From positions 159,945-223,944 of the forward strand of contig NZ_KI535309.1 of NCBI RefSeq assembly GCF_000482365.1: a DNA stretch of 64,000 nt, read 5' to 3'. Source of the DNA: Porphyromonas uenonis DSM 23387 = JCM 13868 (lineage in GTDB: Bacteria; Bacteroidota; Bacteroidia; Bacteroidales; Porphyromonadaceae). The notes under the pieces were generated by a model. The model saw nothing but the letters and a program-made list of their open reading frames with translations. It did no database searches and was not told the DNA's origin. Shown here piece by piece: positions 16,569 through 26,046 of this stretch (its first letter is position 1; every line of letters begins with the position of its first letter). The position numbers and the translations under genes were made by a program.

Positions 16569-19454
16569 TTACTTGACCAGCTTCTGGGTCGTTGTACCCT
16601 CGGCCGTCGTGACGACAGCTACGTAAGCGCCGGCTGGGAGGCGAGAGACGTCTAGCATACCAGCTAGCTCAGCTCCGCTAAACTCAGCAACAGCTACACC
16701 CTGCAGGTTGAAGAGCTGTACACGTAGCACCTCATCAGGATTGGAGAGCTGTAGCGTCTCAGCAAAGTGTACTGGGTAAAGCTCAGGAGCCACCTGCGTG
16801 ATCTGCTCGACAGGACGCAGCTCGTTCGGATAGTCGTAGATGACCTCTATGCGATACTTGCTGTCGCTCTTACCCTGAGCATCTGTCCAGGTATAGGTAT
16901 TGGCATCAGCCGTCTCATGTACCTTGACATCATCTCGGTAGATAACATACTTCTTGACCTCGGGGAAGGCTACGGGTAGCTTGCCTCTCGTAAAGGCTCT
17001 ACTGGTCGTCCCGTCCTGCTTGTTTGGATTATTGGAGATCACTAGCTCAATAGCTTGGTAGCCCATGCGCTTCTCACTATAGTGTCCGTAGGGCTCGAAA
17101 ATACGAGAGGGATTATCCGTGGACTCAAGGCCTAGCAGGCAACCATCCTGTCCGATGTGCTCATCTCTAGAGTCTGGATCAATATAGATTTTCGCACCAC
17201 TATTATCTTTAGACCAGTAAAAGCCTACCTCTAGATTGTACTCATCGTTTATCTCAATCGGCTTAAGGAGTCTCACGGGGAACCACTCTTTCTTAGCCGC
17301 TGTACCCTGAGGTATTATCATCGTGGTCGTCTGCATCCTATTATTGTCTCCATAAACACGCTGACGAGCGAAGAAGCGTATCGCCTTGCTATAGTCAGGC
17401 GCACCAGATGCTGTGAGAGGGGTATCATAAGCTGGGATCACATTGATCTGATGGATATATAGCTTCTGCCCTGCAAAAGGAGAGCGTCCCAGGCGATAAA
17501 CATCGTATAGGTAGACATTCCTAATCACATCATTGAAGCTGTATTCATTACCAGCCCTTAGGAGCCTCTTCTCGATATTATCACGATTAGAGATCTTTGA
17601 TACAATCTGAGTATTGTAAGGCATAGACCATTTGATCTCCATGCCGGCAGTTGCAGCTTTGACATCCGCATAGACTTGGCTCACCAGCTCGCCCGTGTAT
17701 ACCGAGCGGAATGCAGCAGGAGTCGTCACTTGCTTACCGTCTATCTCATAGCAAGCCTCTACCTTATAGTTGATCCGTCCAGGCTCTGTCAGAGAGGCAT
17801 CGATCGTGTCCTCATACTTCGTCTCCGTAAGCGTCTTGATCAGCTTGTCGTTTCGATAGAGATTGTAGGAGATCTTGTAGCCCTGTGGATGAGCAGGTAC
17901 AGCGTCCCATGAGAGAGCCACCTTGTTGCGATCATCTGGCACGACAGAGCCACTAAGCGCCTTAACGACTCGTAGTGGCTGGTAGTTATCATTCCAGATA
18001 CCGTCTACTTGCGTCTTACCGGTCTTGTTAGGATCGAGCCAACGCTTCATGTTGAAGCCATCTCCTTTACTTTCATACTTAGCAAAGTGTGAGTAGAAGC
18101 GACCATAACTTCCATCCTGGGGACAGATTCCTCCGAGGCCACCAGAGAGCGTACCGATCTGTCTACCAGCCTCATTAAAGAGAGGCGAGCCCGATGAGCC
18201 ACCCTCGGTGTTTCCTTTTTGAAATTTGAAGTTCAGGTGATCCCTCTCGCCACCAGGCTTTTTTCCATTCCAGTCACCAATAGCTACTCCACCATCGAAG
18301 ACAGAGACCTTGAGTGCATCACCTGCGGGGTGGTGGAGGCCAGCGCCTTTCTGCCAAGCGTTATCGGCCGCATCCCATCCTGAGTAAAAGACGCGATAGT
18401 CTGCAGGGATCGGCTTGTTGAGCTGCAAGAGTAGTCCATCCGAGTAGCCAACTATCGGCAGGAAGGCCTTCTTACTGGCACCTACCATAGAGCGTAGCAT
18501 AGGTGTCGCATAGTCTCCACTAGAGCAGCGAGGCTTCTCATAGTGGAACCCAAAGATCCAAGTGTTTAGATCGGACTTAGTCGGCTCAAACTTACTCGTT
18601 AGAGATGCACAGTGTGCTGCAGAGATGATAAAGGGAGTGAAGTCACCCTCTACGTTATTGATTAGGTTACCTGAGCACATGCCCACAACACCTTTTGCAG
18701 CTGTAGAGATTAGGATAGCTACAGAGCTAGCTTTCTGGTTCTGGTAGTTGTCACCCTCAGGGCAGTTAGCATTGATCTGGCAGAATCTTCTTAAGCCAGG
18801 GTCCGAACTGTCCTCATTTCCTTGGAAGTATTTTATATTCTCCTGTCCGTAAGCAGCGCGTAGCACTGGACGGTAGAAGTATCCCACACTACGGATCTGA
18901 AGAGAAGGGAGCTCGACACCCTCTGGTGCCTCATAGTCTAGGATTAGCTCACGACCCGCTAGAGGCTCAGTCGCAAAGCTTCCATGCTCACTATGTGTCT
19001 CATTTGTATAGGCGCCTAGGACTTGATGCCCACCAGGTGTATAGATGAAGAGTCGTCCACCCACAGGGATATAAAAGTCGTCATAGTAGAGACCTATCCC
19101 TACAGGCGTGCCTTCTAGCTGGATGGTCAGGCGATAGACCTGTGTACCAGCCTCAGAGTGCACCAGCTCAGCCTCCTGAGCGAAGTCAACCTGATAGGGT
19201 ACGAGCTGACCCACAGACAGGGGGCGGCCATCACGTGGAGACGACCAAGCATCCCGTTGCTCTAAGTCAGCGGGGTTAAAGTCTATAGATACCATATGCT
19301 TCTCTAGGTCCGAAGAGCGTAGAGAGGTCTCAGCATCAATAGCTAGAGGAGCTCCTCCAAATGACTGCTGGGCATTGGCCGCAAGCGGAACTAAAGCCAC
19401 AACAGTCCCAACTAGGAGGAGGAGTCTAGTAAAGGCATTCAATTTTGATGTCAT
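16569..19454 (-). CDS. Lysyl endopeptidase-like (S1-type) serine protease with T9SS sorting tail
   Basis: I start this gene at the ATG at 19454 (MTSKLNAFTR), giving 961 residues. A longer in-frame start lies upstream of the likely promoter, and only this start places a Sec signal peptide at the N-terminus. The trypsin-fold catalytic triad is visible: His281 in IISAAHC, Asp339 in YSDGLLL, Ser421 in EGGSSGSPLF. The HHPAGDALKVS segment is typical of Achromobacter-type lysyl endopeptidases. A fibronectin III-like domain follows (NKVALSWDAVPAHPQGYKIS), then a beta-rich region. The C-terminal T9SS sorting domain (VQLFNLQGVAVAEF, SRLPAGAYVAVV, ending KLVK) predicts export by the T9SS. Lysine specificity is inferred from family resemblance. 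Confidence 0.88.
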   Translation of the reverse strand: MTSKLNAFTRLLLLVGTVVALVPLAANAQQSFGGAPLAIDAETSLRSSDLEKHMVSIDFNPADLEQRDAWSSPRDGRPLSVGQLVPYQVDFAQEAELVHSEAGTQVYRLTIQLEGTPVGIGLYYDDFYIPVGGRLFIYTPGGHQVLGAYTNETHSEHGSFATEPLAGRELILDYEAPEGVELPSLQIRSVGYFYRPVLRAAYGQENIKYFQGNEDSSDPGLRRFCQINANCPEGDNYQNQKASSVAILISTAAKGVVGMCSGNLINNVEGDFTPFIISAAHCASLTSKFEPTKSDLNTWIFGFHYEKPRCSSGDYATPMLRSMVGASKKAFLPIVGYSDGLLLQLNKPIPADYRVFYSGWDAADNAWQKGAGLHHPAGDALKVSVFDGGVAIGDWNGKKPGGERDHLNFKFQKGNTEGGSSGSPLFNEAGRQIGTLSGGLGGICPQDGSYGRFYSHFAKYESKGDGFNMKRWLDPNKTGKTQVDGIWNDNYQPLRVVKALSGSVVPDDRNKVALSWDAVPAHPQGYKISYNLYRNDKLIKTLTETKYEDTIDASLTEPGRINYKVEACYEIDGKQVTTPAAFRSVYTGELVSQVYADVKAATAGMEIKWSMPYNTQIVSKISNRDNIEKRLLRAGNEYSFNDVIRNVYLYDVYRLGRSPFAGQKLYIHQINVIPAYDTPLTASGAPDYSKAIRFFARQRVYGDNNRMQTTTMIIPQGTAAKKEWFPVRLLKPIEINDEYNLEVGFYWSKDNSGAKIYIDPDSRDEHIGQDGCLLGLESTDNPSRIFEPYGHYSEKRMGYQAIELVISNNPNKQDGTTSRAFTRGKLPVAFPEVKKYVIYRDDVKVHETADANTYTWTDAQGKSDSKYRIEVIYDYPNELRPVEQITQVAPELYPVHFAETLQLSNPDEVLRVQLFNLQGVAVAEFSGAELAGMLDVSRLPAGAYVAVVTTAEGTTTQKLVK

Positions 19455-19512
19455 ATATCTTATCTTGGGATTTATTAGATGATTAGTAGTTAGGATAACC
19501 CGATATCTGGCG

Positions 19513-19542
19513 CAAGTTACAAAAAAGTCCGCACCTGACAAA
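19513..19542 (-). promoter_or_regulatory. Putative promoter of the lysyl-endopeptidase-like gene
   Basis: On the minus strand TAACTTG (19519-19513) is a near -7 box, with TTTG (19542-19539) 19 bases upstream. It lies between the two possible start codons and so supports the downstream start at 19454. Confidence 0.45.
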
Positions 19543-19587
19543 AGAGACGAGTAAACCGCAACTCGTGAGATTTGCGAAATTGTGGGC

Positions 19588-19619
19588 TTTGGTCAGGCTG
19601 CATAATTTTATTACCTTTG
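19588..19619 (+). promoter_or_regulatory. Promoter of the trigger factor gene
   Basis: TTTG (19588-19591) and TACCTTTG (19612-19619) are spaced by 20 bases and match the Bacteroidota -33/-7 consensus. The ATG is 38 bases downstream. Confidence 0.75.
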
Positions 19620-19657
19620 CACCTTACAAGTATACACGCATATAGCATATTAGTCCT

Positions 19658-21103
19658 ATGAACATATCACACGAGCTTAGAGACGATAATGTCGTCCTCC
19701 TAAACATCACGCTCTCCAGTGACGATATCAAAGAGCAGGTCGCTGACCAGCTGAAGCATCTGCGCAAGACCGCCGAAATGCCCGGATTTCGCCCTGGCAA
19801 GACACCGGCATCTATCATTGAGAAGAAGTACGGTCAGGCAGTGCGCTTTAGAGTGATCAACCAGATGACCTCTGACGAGATCCGCAACTACCTCAAGGAG
19901 CAAGGTATCCATACCGTCGGAGGACTGATCATGGAGCAAGATGACAACACCTATACACCTGAGCAGACGGACTATAAGCTTCAAGTATCTGCGGGACTAA
20001 TGCCAGACTTTCCCGAGACCATCGACAGCAGCGTCACGCTACCTCACTACACCGTCCAGGCTAACGATGAGGAGATCGACCAAATGATCCAAAACGCTCG
20101 CGAGAATGCAGGCGAGCGCACAGAGGTCGAGGACGTTCAGGACAAAGACGTGCTCTACGTCTCCGTACAGGAGCTAGACGACAAGGGGGAGCACGCCACA
20201 GAGGGCATCACTCTGGAGGAGAGCTACATCATGCCTCTGTACGTGACCAATGAGGAGATCCGCACAGAGATCCTCAAGGCGCACAAGGGCGATACGCTCA
20301 CCATAGACCTCCACAAGGCGTATGACGGCAACGACGTCGAGATCGCTTCATTCCTACAGATCAAGCAGGAAGAGGTCCAGGAGCACAAGAACCCATTTGA
20401 GATCAAGATCAATCGTATCCTGCGCAACAACCCAAGCCCCATCGACGAGAAGCTCTTTAAGCTAATGCTCGGCCCCACGACCAAGGTGACCAACGAGGAG
20501 GAGCTCAGAGCTGAGCTCAAGAGGCTACAAGGCGAGCGCAACGATGCCATGGCCAGCGACATCTTCACCACCGTCGCCTCTAAGTATCTCGTCGAGAAGA
20601 TACAGGGCCTGCACTTCCCAGACAAGCACCTAGCACTCCTACTAAACGAAAAGACGGAAGAGGAGACACAGAAGGCATACGACGAGCGCGTCAACCAGCT
20701 CCTACCATACGTACGCTACCAGTCTATGCTCTCATCGCTCAATAAGCAGCTAGGCGTTGAGGTCTCTGACGAGCTGGTTCGTAAGATCGTCAGAGAGGGT
20801 GTGATGAGACAGATACAGTCTGCAGGGCTCGGGCAGCTACTCTCGAACGATGACTTGATCGAGAGCGTCGTCAGCAGCACGATTGAGAAGAACGATCAGC
20901 AGCTCTTTGCCGCTAAGGAGCAGGCCAAGGAGCAAGCTTTTGCAGCAAAGGTCCAGGAGCTGGTTACGCTCGATGAGCAGGAGCCACTTCCTGTCAAAGA
21001 GCTCTACGAGGTACACGCTAAGCTGCAAAAAGAGATCAACACGCTACTCGGTCTGCAGGATTATGAATCTGTAGAGGAGGAAGTAGCACAGGAAGAGGCT
21101 TAG
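19658..21103 (+). CDS. tig: Trigger factor (ribosome-associated chaperone)
   Basis: A 481-residue protein that binds the ribosome near the exit tunnel and shields nascent chains. The N-terminal ribosome-binding domain carries the signature MPGFRPGKTP at about residues 40-50, flanked by TAE and IIEKKYG. The middle region, where other trigger factors have an FKBP-like peptidyl-prolyl isomerase domain, is present but divergent (VLYVSVQELDDKG to NRILR, about 160-255). The long helical C-terminal arms (about 260-465) form the chaperone cradle. A typical promoter precedes it and a strong terminator follows, so it is transcribed alone. Confidence 0.95.
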   Translation: MNISHELRDDNVVLLNITLSSDDIKEQVADQLKHLRKTAEMPGFRPGKTPASIIEKKYGQAVRFRVINQMTSDEIRNYLKEQGIHTVGGLIMEQDDNTYTPEQTDYKLQVSAGLMPDFPETIDSSVTLPHYTVQANDEEIDQMIQNARENAGERTEVEDVQDKDVLYVSVQELDDKGEHATEGITLEESYIMPLYVTNEEIRTEILKAHKGDTLTIDLHKAYDGNDVEIASFLQIKQEEVQEHKNPFEIKINRILRNNPSPIDEKLFKLMLGPTTKVTNEEELRAELKRLQGERNDAMASDIFTTVASKYLVEKIQGLHFPDKHLALLLNEKTEEETQKAYDERVNQLLPYVRYQSMLSSLNKQLGVEVSDELVRKIVREGVMRQIQSAGLGQLLSNDDLIESVVSSTIEKNDQQLFAAKEQAKEQAFAAKVQELVTLDEQEPLPVKELYEVHAKLQKEINTLLGLQDYESVEEEVAQEEA

Positions 21104-21126
21104 ACAAGTACCTCTACCAAACATAC

Positions 21127-21178
21127 AGAGTAGCGGGATCACCTCACGCATCGGTGAGATGATCCCGCTACTCTTTTA
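21127..21178 (+). terminator. Terminator of tig
   Basis: A perfect 15-bp stem AGAGTAGCGGGATCA/TGATCCCGCTACTCT, with a second inner stem CTCAC/GTGAG, followed by TTTTATATTATATAA. It begins 23 bases after the stop codon. Confidence 0.85.
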
Positions 21179-21212
21179 TATTATATAAGGTGTCGGAGTT
21201 TGGACCGCTTTA

Positions 21213-21305
21213 TAGAGGTTAGAAATTAGAGATTGGAGTAAGCGGAGTAATCAGAAGCCATCGGAACTATCGGAGCTGATCTCTAACTTCTAATTTCTAA
21301 CCTCC
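21213..21305. repeat. TTAGAGG-type heptads as an inverted repeat
   Basis: The left arm has GAGGTTAGAAATTAGAGATTGGAG. The right arm is its near reverse complement (CTCTAAC, TTCTAAT, TTCTAAC, CTCC), separated by about 45 bases that differ from other copies. It can fold as one long hairpin between tig and dnaE. Confidence 0.75.
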
Positions 21306-21349
21306 ATGACTCGTCAGCCGAGGCCACCGAGCATTTGCGCCGAATAATG

Positions 21350-21357
21350 TATCTTTG
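21350..21357 (+). promoter_or_regulatory. -7 box of dnaE
   Basis: TATCTTTG matches the -7 consensus. It overlaps the leftmost in-frame start codon of the dnaE frame (21355), so that start cannot be used from this promoter. This supports the ATG at 21445. Confidence 0.6.
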
Positions 21358-21444
21358 TGGAGAAGATCCGCGGTCGTACCGTGGAGCCCGAGGGTGGCGA
21401 GACATAGCTTGCTCTTGCCCCCTGTACAGCTTACGCTCAGTCTC

Positions 21445-24400
21445 ATGAATCACACACCCGACACTCCTCATAGTCCCTCGGCAGGGACACGTATGTATGT
21501 GCCACTGCACGTCCACTCGCACTACTCGATACTCGATGGCATGGCGCCTGTCGAGAAGCTTGTCGACAAGGCGGTCGCCTGCGGTATGCCTGGCATTGCG
21601 CTCACAGATCATGGTGCTATGTATGGCATTAAGAACTTTACCAACTATGCGAACGATAAGATCAACGGCGATAAGCTCGCCCAGATCAAGTCGCTCGGCA
21701 AGCAGATCAAAGAGCTGGAAGCTGATGCGGCCAACGGTGAGGAGGTGGCTCGTCTTCAGGAGGAGGTCCAGACGATCAAGCGGAGCCTCTTCAAGGCGAT
21801 CATCGGGTGCGAGGTCTACGTGGCGCGCCGCTCGCTGGAGCTGAAGGACAAGGATGCTAAGGATCCTGACAATCCGACCCGCAGCATTGACCGCAGTGGC
21901 TACCACCTGATCCTCCTAGCTAAGAACCTCAAGGGCTACCGCAACCTTATTAAGATGGTCTCCATAGCGTGGGAGCATGGCGAGTACTACAAACCACGTA
22001 TTGACAAGAAGCTTCTAGCTGAGCATCACGAGGGGATCATCGCCTCGAGTGCTTGCCTCGGCGGGGAGATAGCGCAGCATATCCTGCACGGTCGTCTGGA
22101 GGAGGCGCGCGAGACGGCTCGATGGTATCAGGAGACCTTCGGTGAGGACTACTATCTAGAGATCATGCTCCACCCGAACAGCGACCCTATGGGTGGTCAA
22201 GAGACCTATCAGAAGCAACAGCTAGTGGCTCAGGAGGTACTCAAGATAGGTCAGGAGCTGGGCATTAAGGTGATCGCTACGAATGATACCCACTTCCTCA
22301 ACGAGGAGGATGCCGAGGCGCACGACCACCTGATCTGTATGACGACCAATTCGCCGATCTCCGACCCGAACCGCATGCGCTACACCAAGCAAGAGTGGCT
22401 CAAGTCGCCCGAGGAGATGACGGCACTCTTTGCCGACTACCCCGATGTGCTGGAGAACACGCTAGAGGTGTGCAACAAGGTGGAGTACTACAGCATCGAC
22501 CACGCTCCGCTGATGCCTCACTTTGAGCTACCCGAGGGCTTTGCCAGTGAAGATGACTATCTGCGTCACCTCACTTACGAGGGTGCCAAGAAGCGCTACG
22601 GCGACCCCGTTCCACCAGAGGTGCAAGAGCGCATCGATATGGAGCTGGGGGTGATACAGAACATGGGCTTCCCGGGTTACTTCCTCGTCGTGCAGGACTT
22701 CATCGCAGCGGCCCGACAGCTGGGTGTGCGCGTAGGCCCTGGACGTGGCTCGGCCGCAGGCTCAGCAGTCGCTTACTGCCTATCGATCACACAGATCGAG
22801 CCGATTAAGCATGGCTTGCTCTTCGAGCGATTCCTCAATCCCGACCGTATATCGATGCCAGATATCGACATTGACTTCGACGATAAGAACCGCTGGCGTG
22901 TCCTCGATTGGGTGACCAATAAGTATGGCCGTGATCACGTCTCCAACATCATCACGCTCACGACGATGGCGACCAAGGGTGCGATCAAAGGGGTGGCACG
23001 TGTCGAGGAGCTGCCGCTAGACCAAGCTAACAGGCTCTGCAAGCTGATCCCCGACAGACCCCCCGAAGGGGTTAAGCACCTGAACCTCGAGTGGATGGTG
23101 CAGAACAATCAAGAGTTTCGCGAAGCGTCTGTCAGTCAGGACGAGCAGCTCGCCAATACGATCCGCTATGCCCGCCAACTGGAGGGTACCGCCAGTACGA
23201 CGGGTGTGCATGCCTGTGGCGTCATCATCAGTGGACCGCCCGTCAGCGATGTCGTGCCGCTCTCGACCGCCATCGACCCAGATACCAACGAGCGCAAGCT
23301 GGTGGCGCAGTATGAGGGCAAGGTGATCGAGCCCACAGGACTGATCAAGATGGACTTCCTCGGTCTGCAGACCCTCAGCATCATCAACGATGCGCTGGAA
23401 AACATCAAGGTGTCCTACGGCATCGACCTAGACATTGACACGATCCCCATCGACGACCCCAAGACCTTCGAGCTCTACTCACGGGGCGATACGGTCGGCA
23501 CCTTCCAGTTTGAGAGTACTGGCATGCGCAAGTACCTACAGCAGCTAGAGCCAACCGAGTTTAAGGATCTAGTGGCTATGAATGCGCTCTACCGTCCCGG
23601 ACCTATGGACAATATCCCGACCTTTATCGAGCGCAAGCATGGTCGTCAGGAGATCACCTACGACCTGCCCGAGATGGAGCCTTACCTCAAGGATACTTAC
23701 GGCATCACCGTCTATCAGGAGCAGGTGATGATCCTCTCTCGTGTGCTAGGCGACTTCACACGAGGCGACAGCGATAGCCTGCGTAAGGCAATGGGTAAGA
23801 AGAAGGAAAAAGAGATGGCGAAGTACCGCATCAAGTTTGTCGAAAACGGTGTCGCCAAGGGTCATCCACGTGATACGCTAGAGCGTATCTACGACGGGTG
23901 GCAGAAGTTTGCCAGCTACGCTTTCAACAAGAGTCACTCCGTCTGCTACGCTTGGGTGGCCTACCAGACCGCTTACCTGAAGGCGCACTACCCCGCACAG
24001 TTTATGGCGGCGCTGCTGACCTGCAACCAAAACAAGTCGGACAAGCTCACTAAGTACCTCGAGGAGGTGCAGCACATGGGGCTGGAGGTCAAGGGGCCAG
24101 ACGTCAACGAGAGCTTTACCGCCTTCTCGGCCAATAAGGAGGGGGTCATACGCTTTGGTCTCGGCGGTATCTCCCATGTGGGGCTGTCGGTCGCTGAGGC
24201 TATCATCGAGGAGCGCAAGGAGCATGGACCCTATCAAGATGTGTACGACTTCTTCCAGCGCACCGACCTGACCAACTGCTCACGACGAGCCCTCGAGGCG
24301 CTCATCTTGTCGGGAGCTTTCGACAGCTTTGGCATCGATCGGGAGGTTTACTTCGCCCCGATTGCTAAAAGTGGCGCTAGCAGCCTCTCCTATGGCAAGG

Positions 24401-25263
24401 ACGAGACCTTCCTGACGGCGCTCATGCAGTATGGCAAGATCCTCGAGAGTGAGCGTACGCAGGTGCAGGCATCGCTCTTTGGCGATAGCGACCCCAGTGT
24501 CGAGCTTCCCAAGCCCATACCCCCCAAGGATGTGGAGCCGTGGAGCCATCTGGAGCGACTGACCAAGGAGCAGACCTATATAGGGATGTACCTGAGTGCC
24601 CACCCGCTAGACCCCTACGCCTTCGTCCTCGAGTATCTCTGCAACTGTCCCGCCTCCGATCTAGCCCAGTATGCCGAGCTAGGACTCACGCAGCTGACTT
24701 GCGCTGGTCTGGTTACGAAGGTGCGTCAAGGCATTAGCAAGAAAAACGAGCCTTACGCTATCATTCAGATCGAAGACACCTCGGGCTCTGGCGAGATACC
24801 GCTCTTTGGCAAGGATTACGTGAATTTCGGTAACTTTGCACAAGAAGGACTAGCCATCTTAGTGAAGATGAGCGTCACGCCGAGCCGATTTGATCCCAAT
24901 CGCCTCTACCGCACGGTGCAGAGCATGCAGCTTCTCTCGGACATCACGGAGGATGCCTTCAGGAGCATTCAGCTGACGATCGACCTGAGTCAAGGCGAGG
25001 ATACGACCCCGAGTGACTCATACGAGGAGGGTGCTGACGGGGAGGAGGAGATACTGGATCGCCCCAACACCCTCGAGGGTGCCATCGAGCTGGGCAACGC
25101 TATCAAGGATCACCCTGGTAAGACGGAGCTGGAGATTACTTTCTGCTCCTCCATGGTCCCCTACACGACGACGATGTATGCGCCTAGCATAGAGCCTGGC
25201 AAGTGGCTCCTAGAGATCGTCAAGAAGTACCAGATCCAGTGTACCGTGCAGCAGACTAAGTGA
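21445..25263 (+). CDS. dnaE: DNA polymerase III alpha subunit
   Basis: The catalytic subunit of the replicative polymerase, 1272 residues from the ATG at 21445 (MNHTPDTP). I chose this start because an upstream in-frame start overlaps the -7 promoter box and would add a non-conserved 30 residues. The PHP domain is at the N-terminus (PLHVHSHYSILDG, LTDHGAMYG). The polymerase core has GPGRGSAAGS and the metal-binding PDIDIDFDD. Helix-hairpin-helix and OB-fold regions lie in the last third (LTCAGLVTKVRQGISKKNEPYAIIQIED). An insertion with charged coiled-coil character (KQIKELEADAANGEEVARLQEE) lies in the PHP region. The C-terminal 50 residues are acidic then basic. The gene stands alone; thioredoxin follows after 56 bases. 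Confidence 0.97.
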   Translation: MNHTPDTPHSPSAGTRMYVPLHVHSHYSILDGMAPVEKLVDKAVACGMPGIALTDHGAMYGIKNFTNYANDKINGDKLAQIKSLGKQIKELEADAANGEEVARLQEEVQTIKRSLFKAIIGCEVYVARRSLELKDKDAKDPDNPTRSIDRSGYHLILLAKNLKGYRNLIKMVSIAWEHGEYYKPRIDKKLLAEHHEGIIASSACLGGEIAQHILHGRLEEARETARWYQETFGEDYYLEIMLHPNSDPMGGQETYQKQQLVAQEVLKIGQELGIKVIATNDTHFLNEEDAEAHDHLICMTTNSPISDPNRMRYTKQEWLKSPEEMTALFADYPDVLENTLEVCNKVEYYSIDHAPLMPHFELPEGFASEDDYLRHLTYEGAKKRYGDPVPPEVQERIDMELGVIQNMGFPGYFLVVQDFIAAARQLGVRVGPGRGSAAGSAVAYCLSITQIEPIKHGLLFERFLNPDRISMPDIDIDFDDKNRWRVLDWVTNKYGRDHVSNIITLTTMATKGAIKGVARVEELPLDQANRLCKLIPDRPPEGVKHLNLEWMVQNNQEFREASVSQDEQLANTIRYARQLEGTASTTGVHACGVIISGPPVSDVVPLSTAIDPDTNERKLVAQYEGKVIEPTGLIKMDFLGLQTLSIINDALENIKVSYGIDLDIDTIPIDDPKTFELYSRGDTVGTFQFESTGMRKYLQQLEPTEFKDLVAMNALYRPGPMDNIPTFIERKHGRQEITYDLPEMEPYLKDTYGITVYQEQVMILSRVLGDFTRGDSDSLRKAMGKKKEKEMAKYRIKFVENGVAKGHPRDTLERIYDGWQKFASYAFNKSHSVCYAWVAYQTAYLKAHYPAQFMAALLTCNQNKSDKLTKYLEEVQHMGLEVKGPDVNESFTAFSANKEGVIRFGLGGISHVGLSVAEAIIEERKEHGPYQDVYDFFQRTDLTNCSRRALEALILSGAFDSFGIDREVYFAPIAKSGASSLSYGKDETFLTALMQYGKILESERTQVQASLFGDSDPSVELPKPIPPKDVEPWSHLERLTKEQTYIGMYLSAHPLDPYAFVLEYLCNCPASDLAQYAELGLTQLTCAGLVTKVRQGISKKNEPYAIIQIEDTSGSGEIPLFGKDYVNFGNFAQEGLAILVKMSVTPSRFDPNRLYRTVQSMQLLSDITEDAFRSIQLTIDLSQGEDTTPSDSYEEGADGEEEILDRPNTLEGAIELGNAIKDHPGKTELEITFCSSMVPYTTTMYAPSIEPGKWLLEIVKKYQIQCTVQQTK

Positions 25264-25319
25264 TAGTCCTACTTATTATATAGAAGACATTTCATACTAA
25301 CCTAAAATACACAAGAACT

Positions 25320-25637
25320 ATGGCAATGGAAATAACAGATGCAAATATAGCAGGCCTCATGGCTGAGGGCAAGCCGATGATTCTCGACTTCTGGGCTACT
25401 TGGTGTGGTCCCTGTCAGATGGTCGGTCCGATGATTGACGAGCTCGCCGAGGAGTTCAACGGCAAGATCATCGTTGGCAAGGTCAACGTAGACGAAAACA
25501 GCGACCTGCCCAGCCAGTACGGCATACGCAACATCCCGACGATCCTCTTCTTCAAGGGAGGTGAGCTGGTGAACAAGCTCGTCGGAGCTCAGAGCAAGGC
25601 TAAGCTACAAGAGGAGGCTCAGAAGCTACTCGACTAG
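25320..25637 (+). CDS. trxA: Thioredoxin
   Basis: A 105-residue thioredoxin with the active-site motif [10 protein letters not shown] (Cys29 and Cys32 or two less, depending on which of two nearby ATGs is used) and the cis-proline segment [12 protein letters not shown]. There is no signal peptide, so it is cytoplasmic and probably reduces protein disulfides, with electrons from thioredoxin reductase encoded elsewhere. The leader before the ATG is A-rich, typical for the phylum. It may be read with dnaE, because only 56 bases separate them and no terminator is seen between. Confidence 0.95.
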   Translation: MAMEITDANIAGLMAEGKPMILDFWATWCGPCQMVGPMIDELAEEFNGKIIVGKVNVDENSDLPSQYGIRNIPTILFFKGGELVNKLVGAQSKAKLQEEAQKLLD

Positions 25638-25881
25638 TCGTCACGATCGGAAGGGACGGAGGCATCGGAGGGTGACGTGCGTCCCTACAACCGTTACACG
25701 TCAAGGTCGTTACACGTATCATTTTGCGGAGCGATTAAACCTTCCCAAAGGTGTATGCTCTAAAGAAACTGAGTAGCCCGTACGAAGTGGGCGACTCGTA
25801 AGTGATATAGAACTATCGCGTGGTGACACGCACTGTGTCCGCCTTTGGATTTAAGCTTTTTACGAAGGCACTACGGGCACC
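25638..25881. other. Non-coding stretch between trxA and the C69 peptidase gene
   Basis: No supported gene. An AGGGACG/CGTCCCT arm pair lies near 25650-25690, and ACGT-rich short repeats (GTTACACGT twice, near 25693-25719) follow. The rest shows nothing I can name. Confidence 0.35.
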
Positions 25882-25943
25882 AGAAAGAAGGCACAAATGT
25901 TTTTATCGATATGGTTGTTCCCCTGTGCCTTCTTTCTTTTTTT
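25882..25943 (+). terminator. Long hairpin with T-run just before a promoter
   Basis: AGAAAGAAGGCACA (25882-25895) pairs perfectly with TGTGCCTTCTTTCT (25924-25937) across a 28-base loop and runs into a run of T residues. It looks like a terminator, but is placed only 3 bases before the -7 box of the next gene. Confidence 0.6.
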
Positions 25944-25945
25944 CG

Positions 25946-25953
25946 TATCTTTG
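25946..25953 (+). promoter_or_regulatory. -7 box of the C69 peptidase gene
   Basis: TATCTTTG, an exact -7 consensus, 93 bases before the ATG at 26047. The leader contains a further arm pair GAACCACCAACC/GGTTGATGGTTC (one mismatch). Confidence 0.6.
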
Positions 25954-26046
25954 GAACCACCAACCGCCACGACAGTGTGACCGGTTGATGGTTCTTTCTT
26001 TTATATACCGCATATATCAATCCTAACAATATAGTAATCAAGAACT

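Noticed and set aside
20224-20694. 156-codon open frame antisense to tig
   Set aside because: Its serine-rich translation is the usual shadow of a GC-rich helical gene read backward.
21283-21906. 207-codon open frame antisense to the start of dnaE
   Set aside because: It spans the heptad repeats, dnaE promoter and PHP domain; no domain is visible in its translation.
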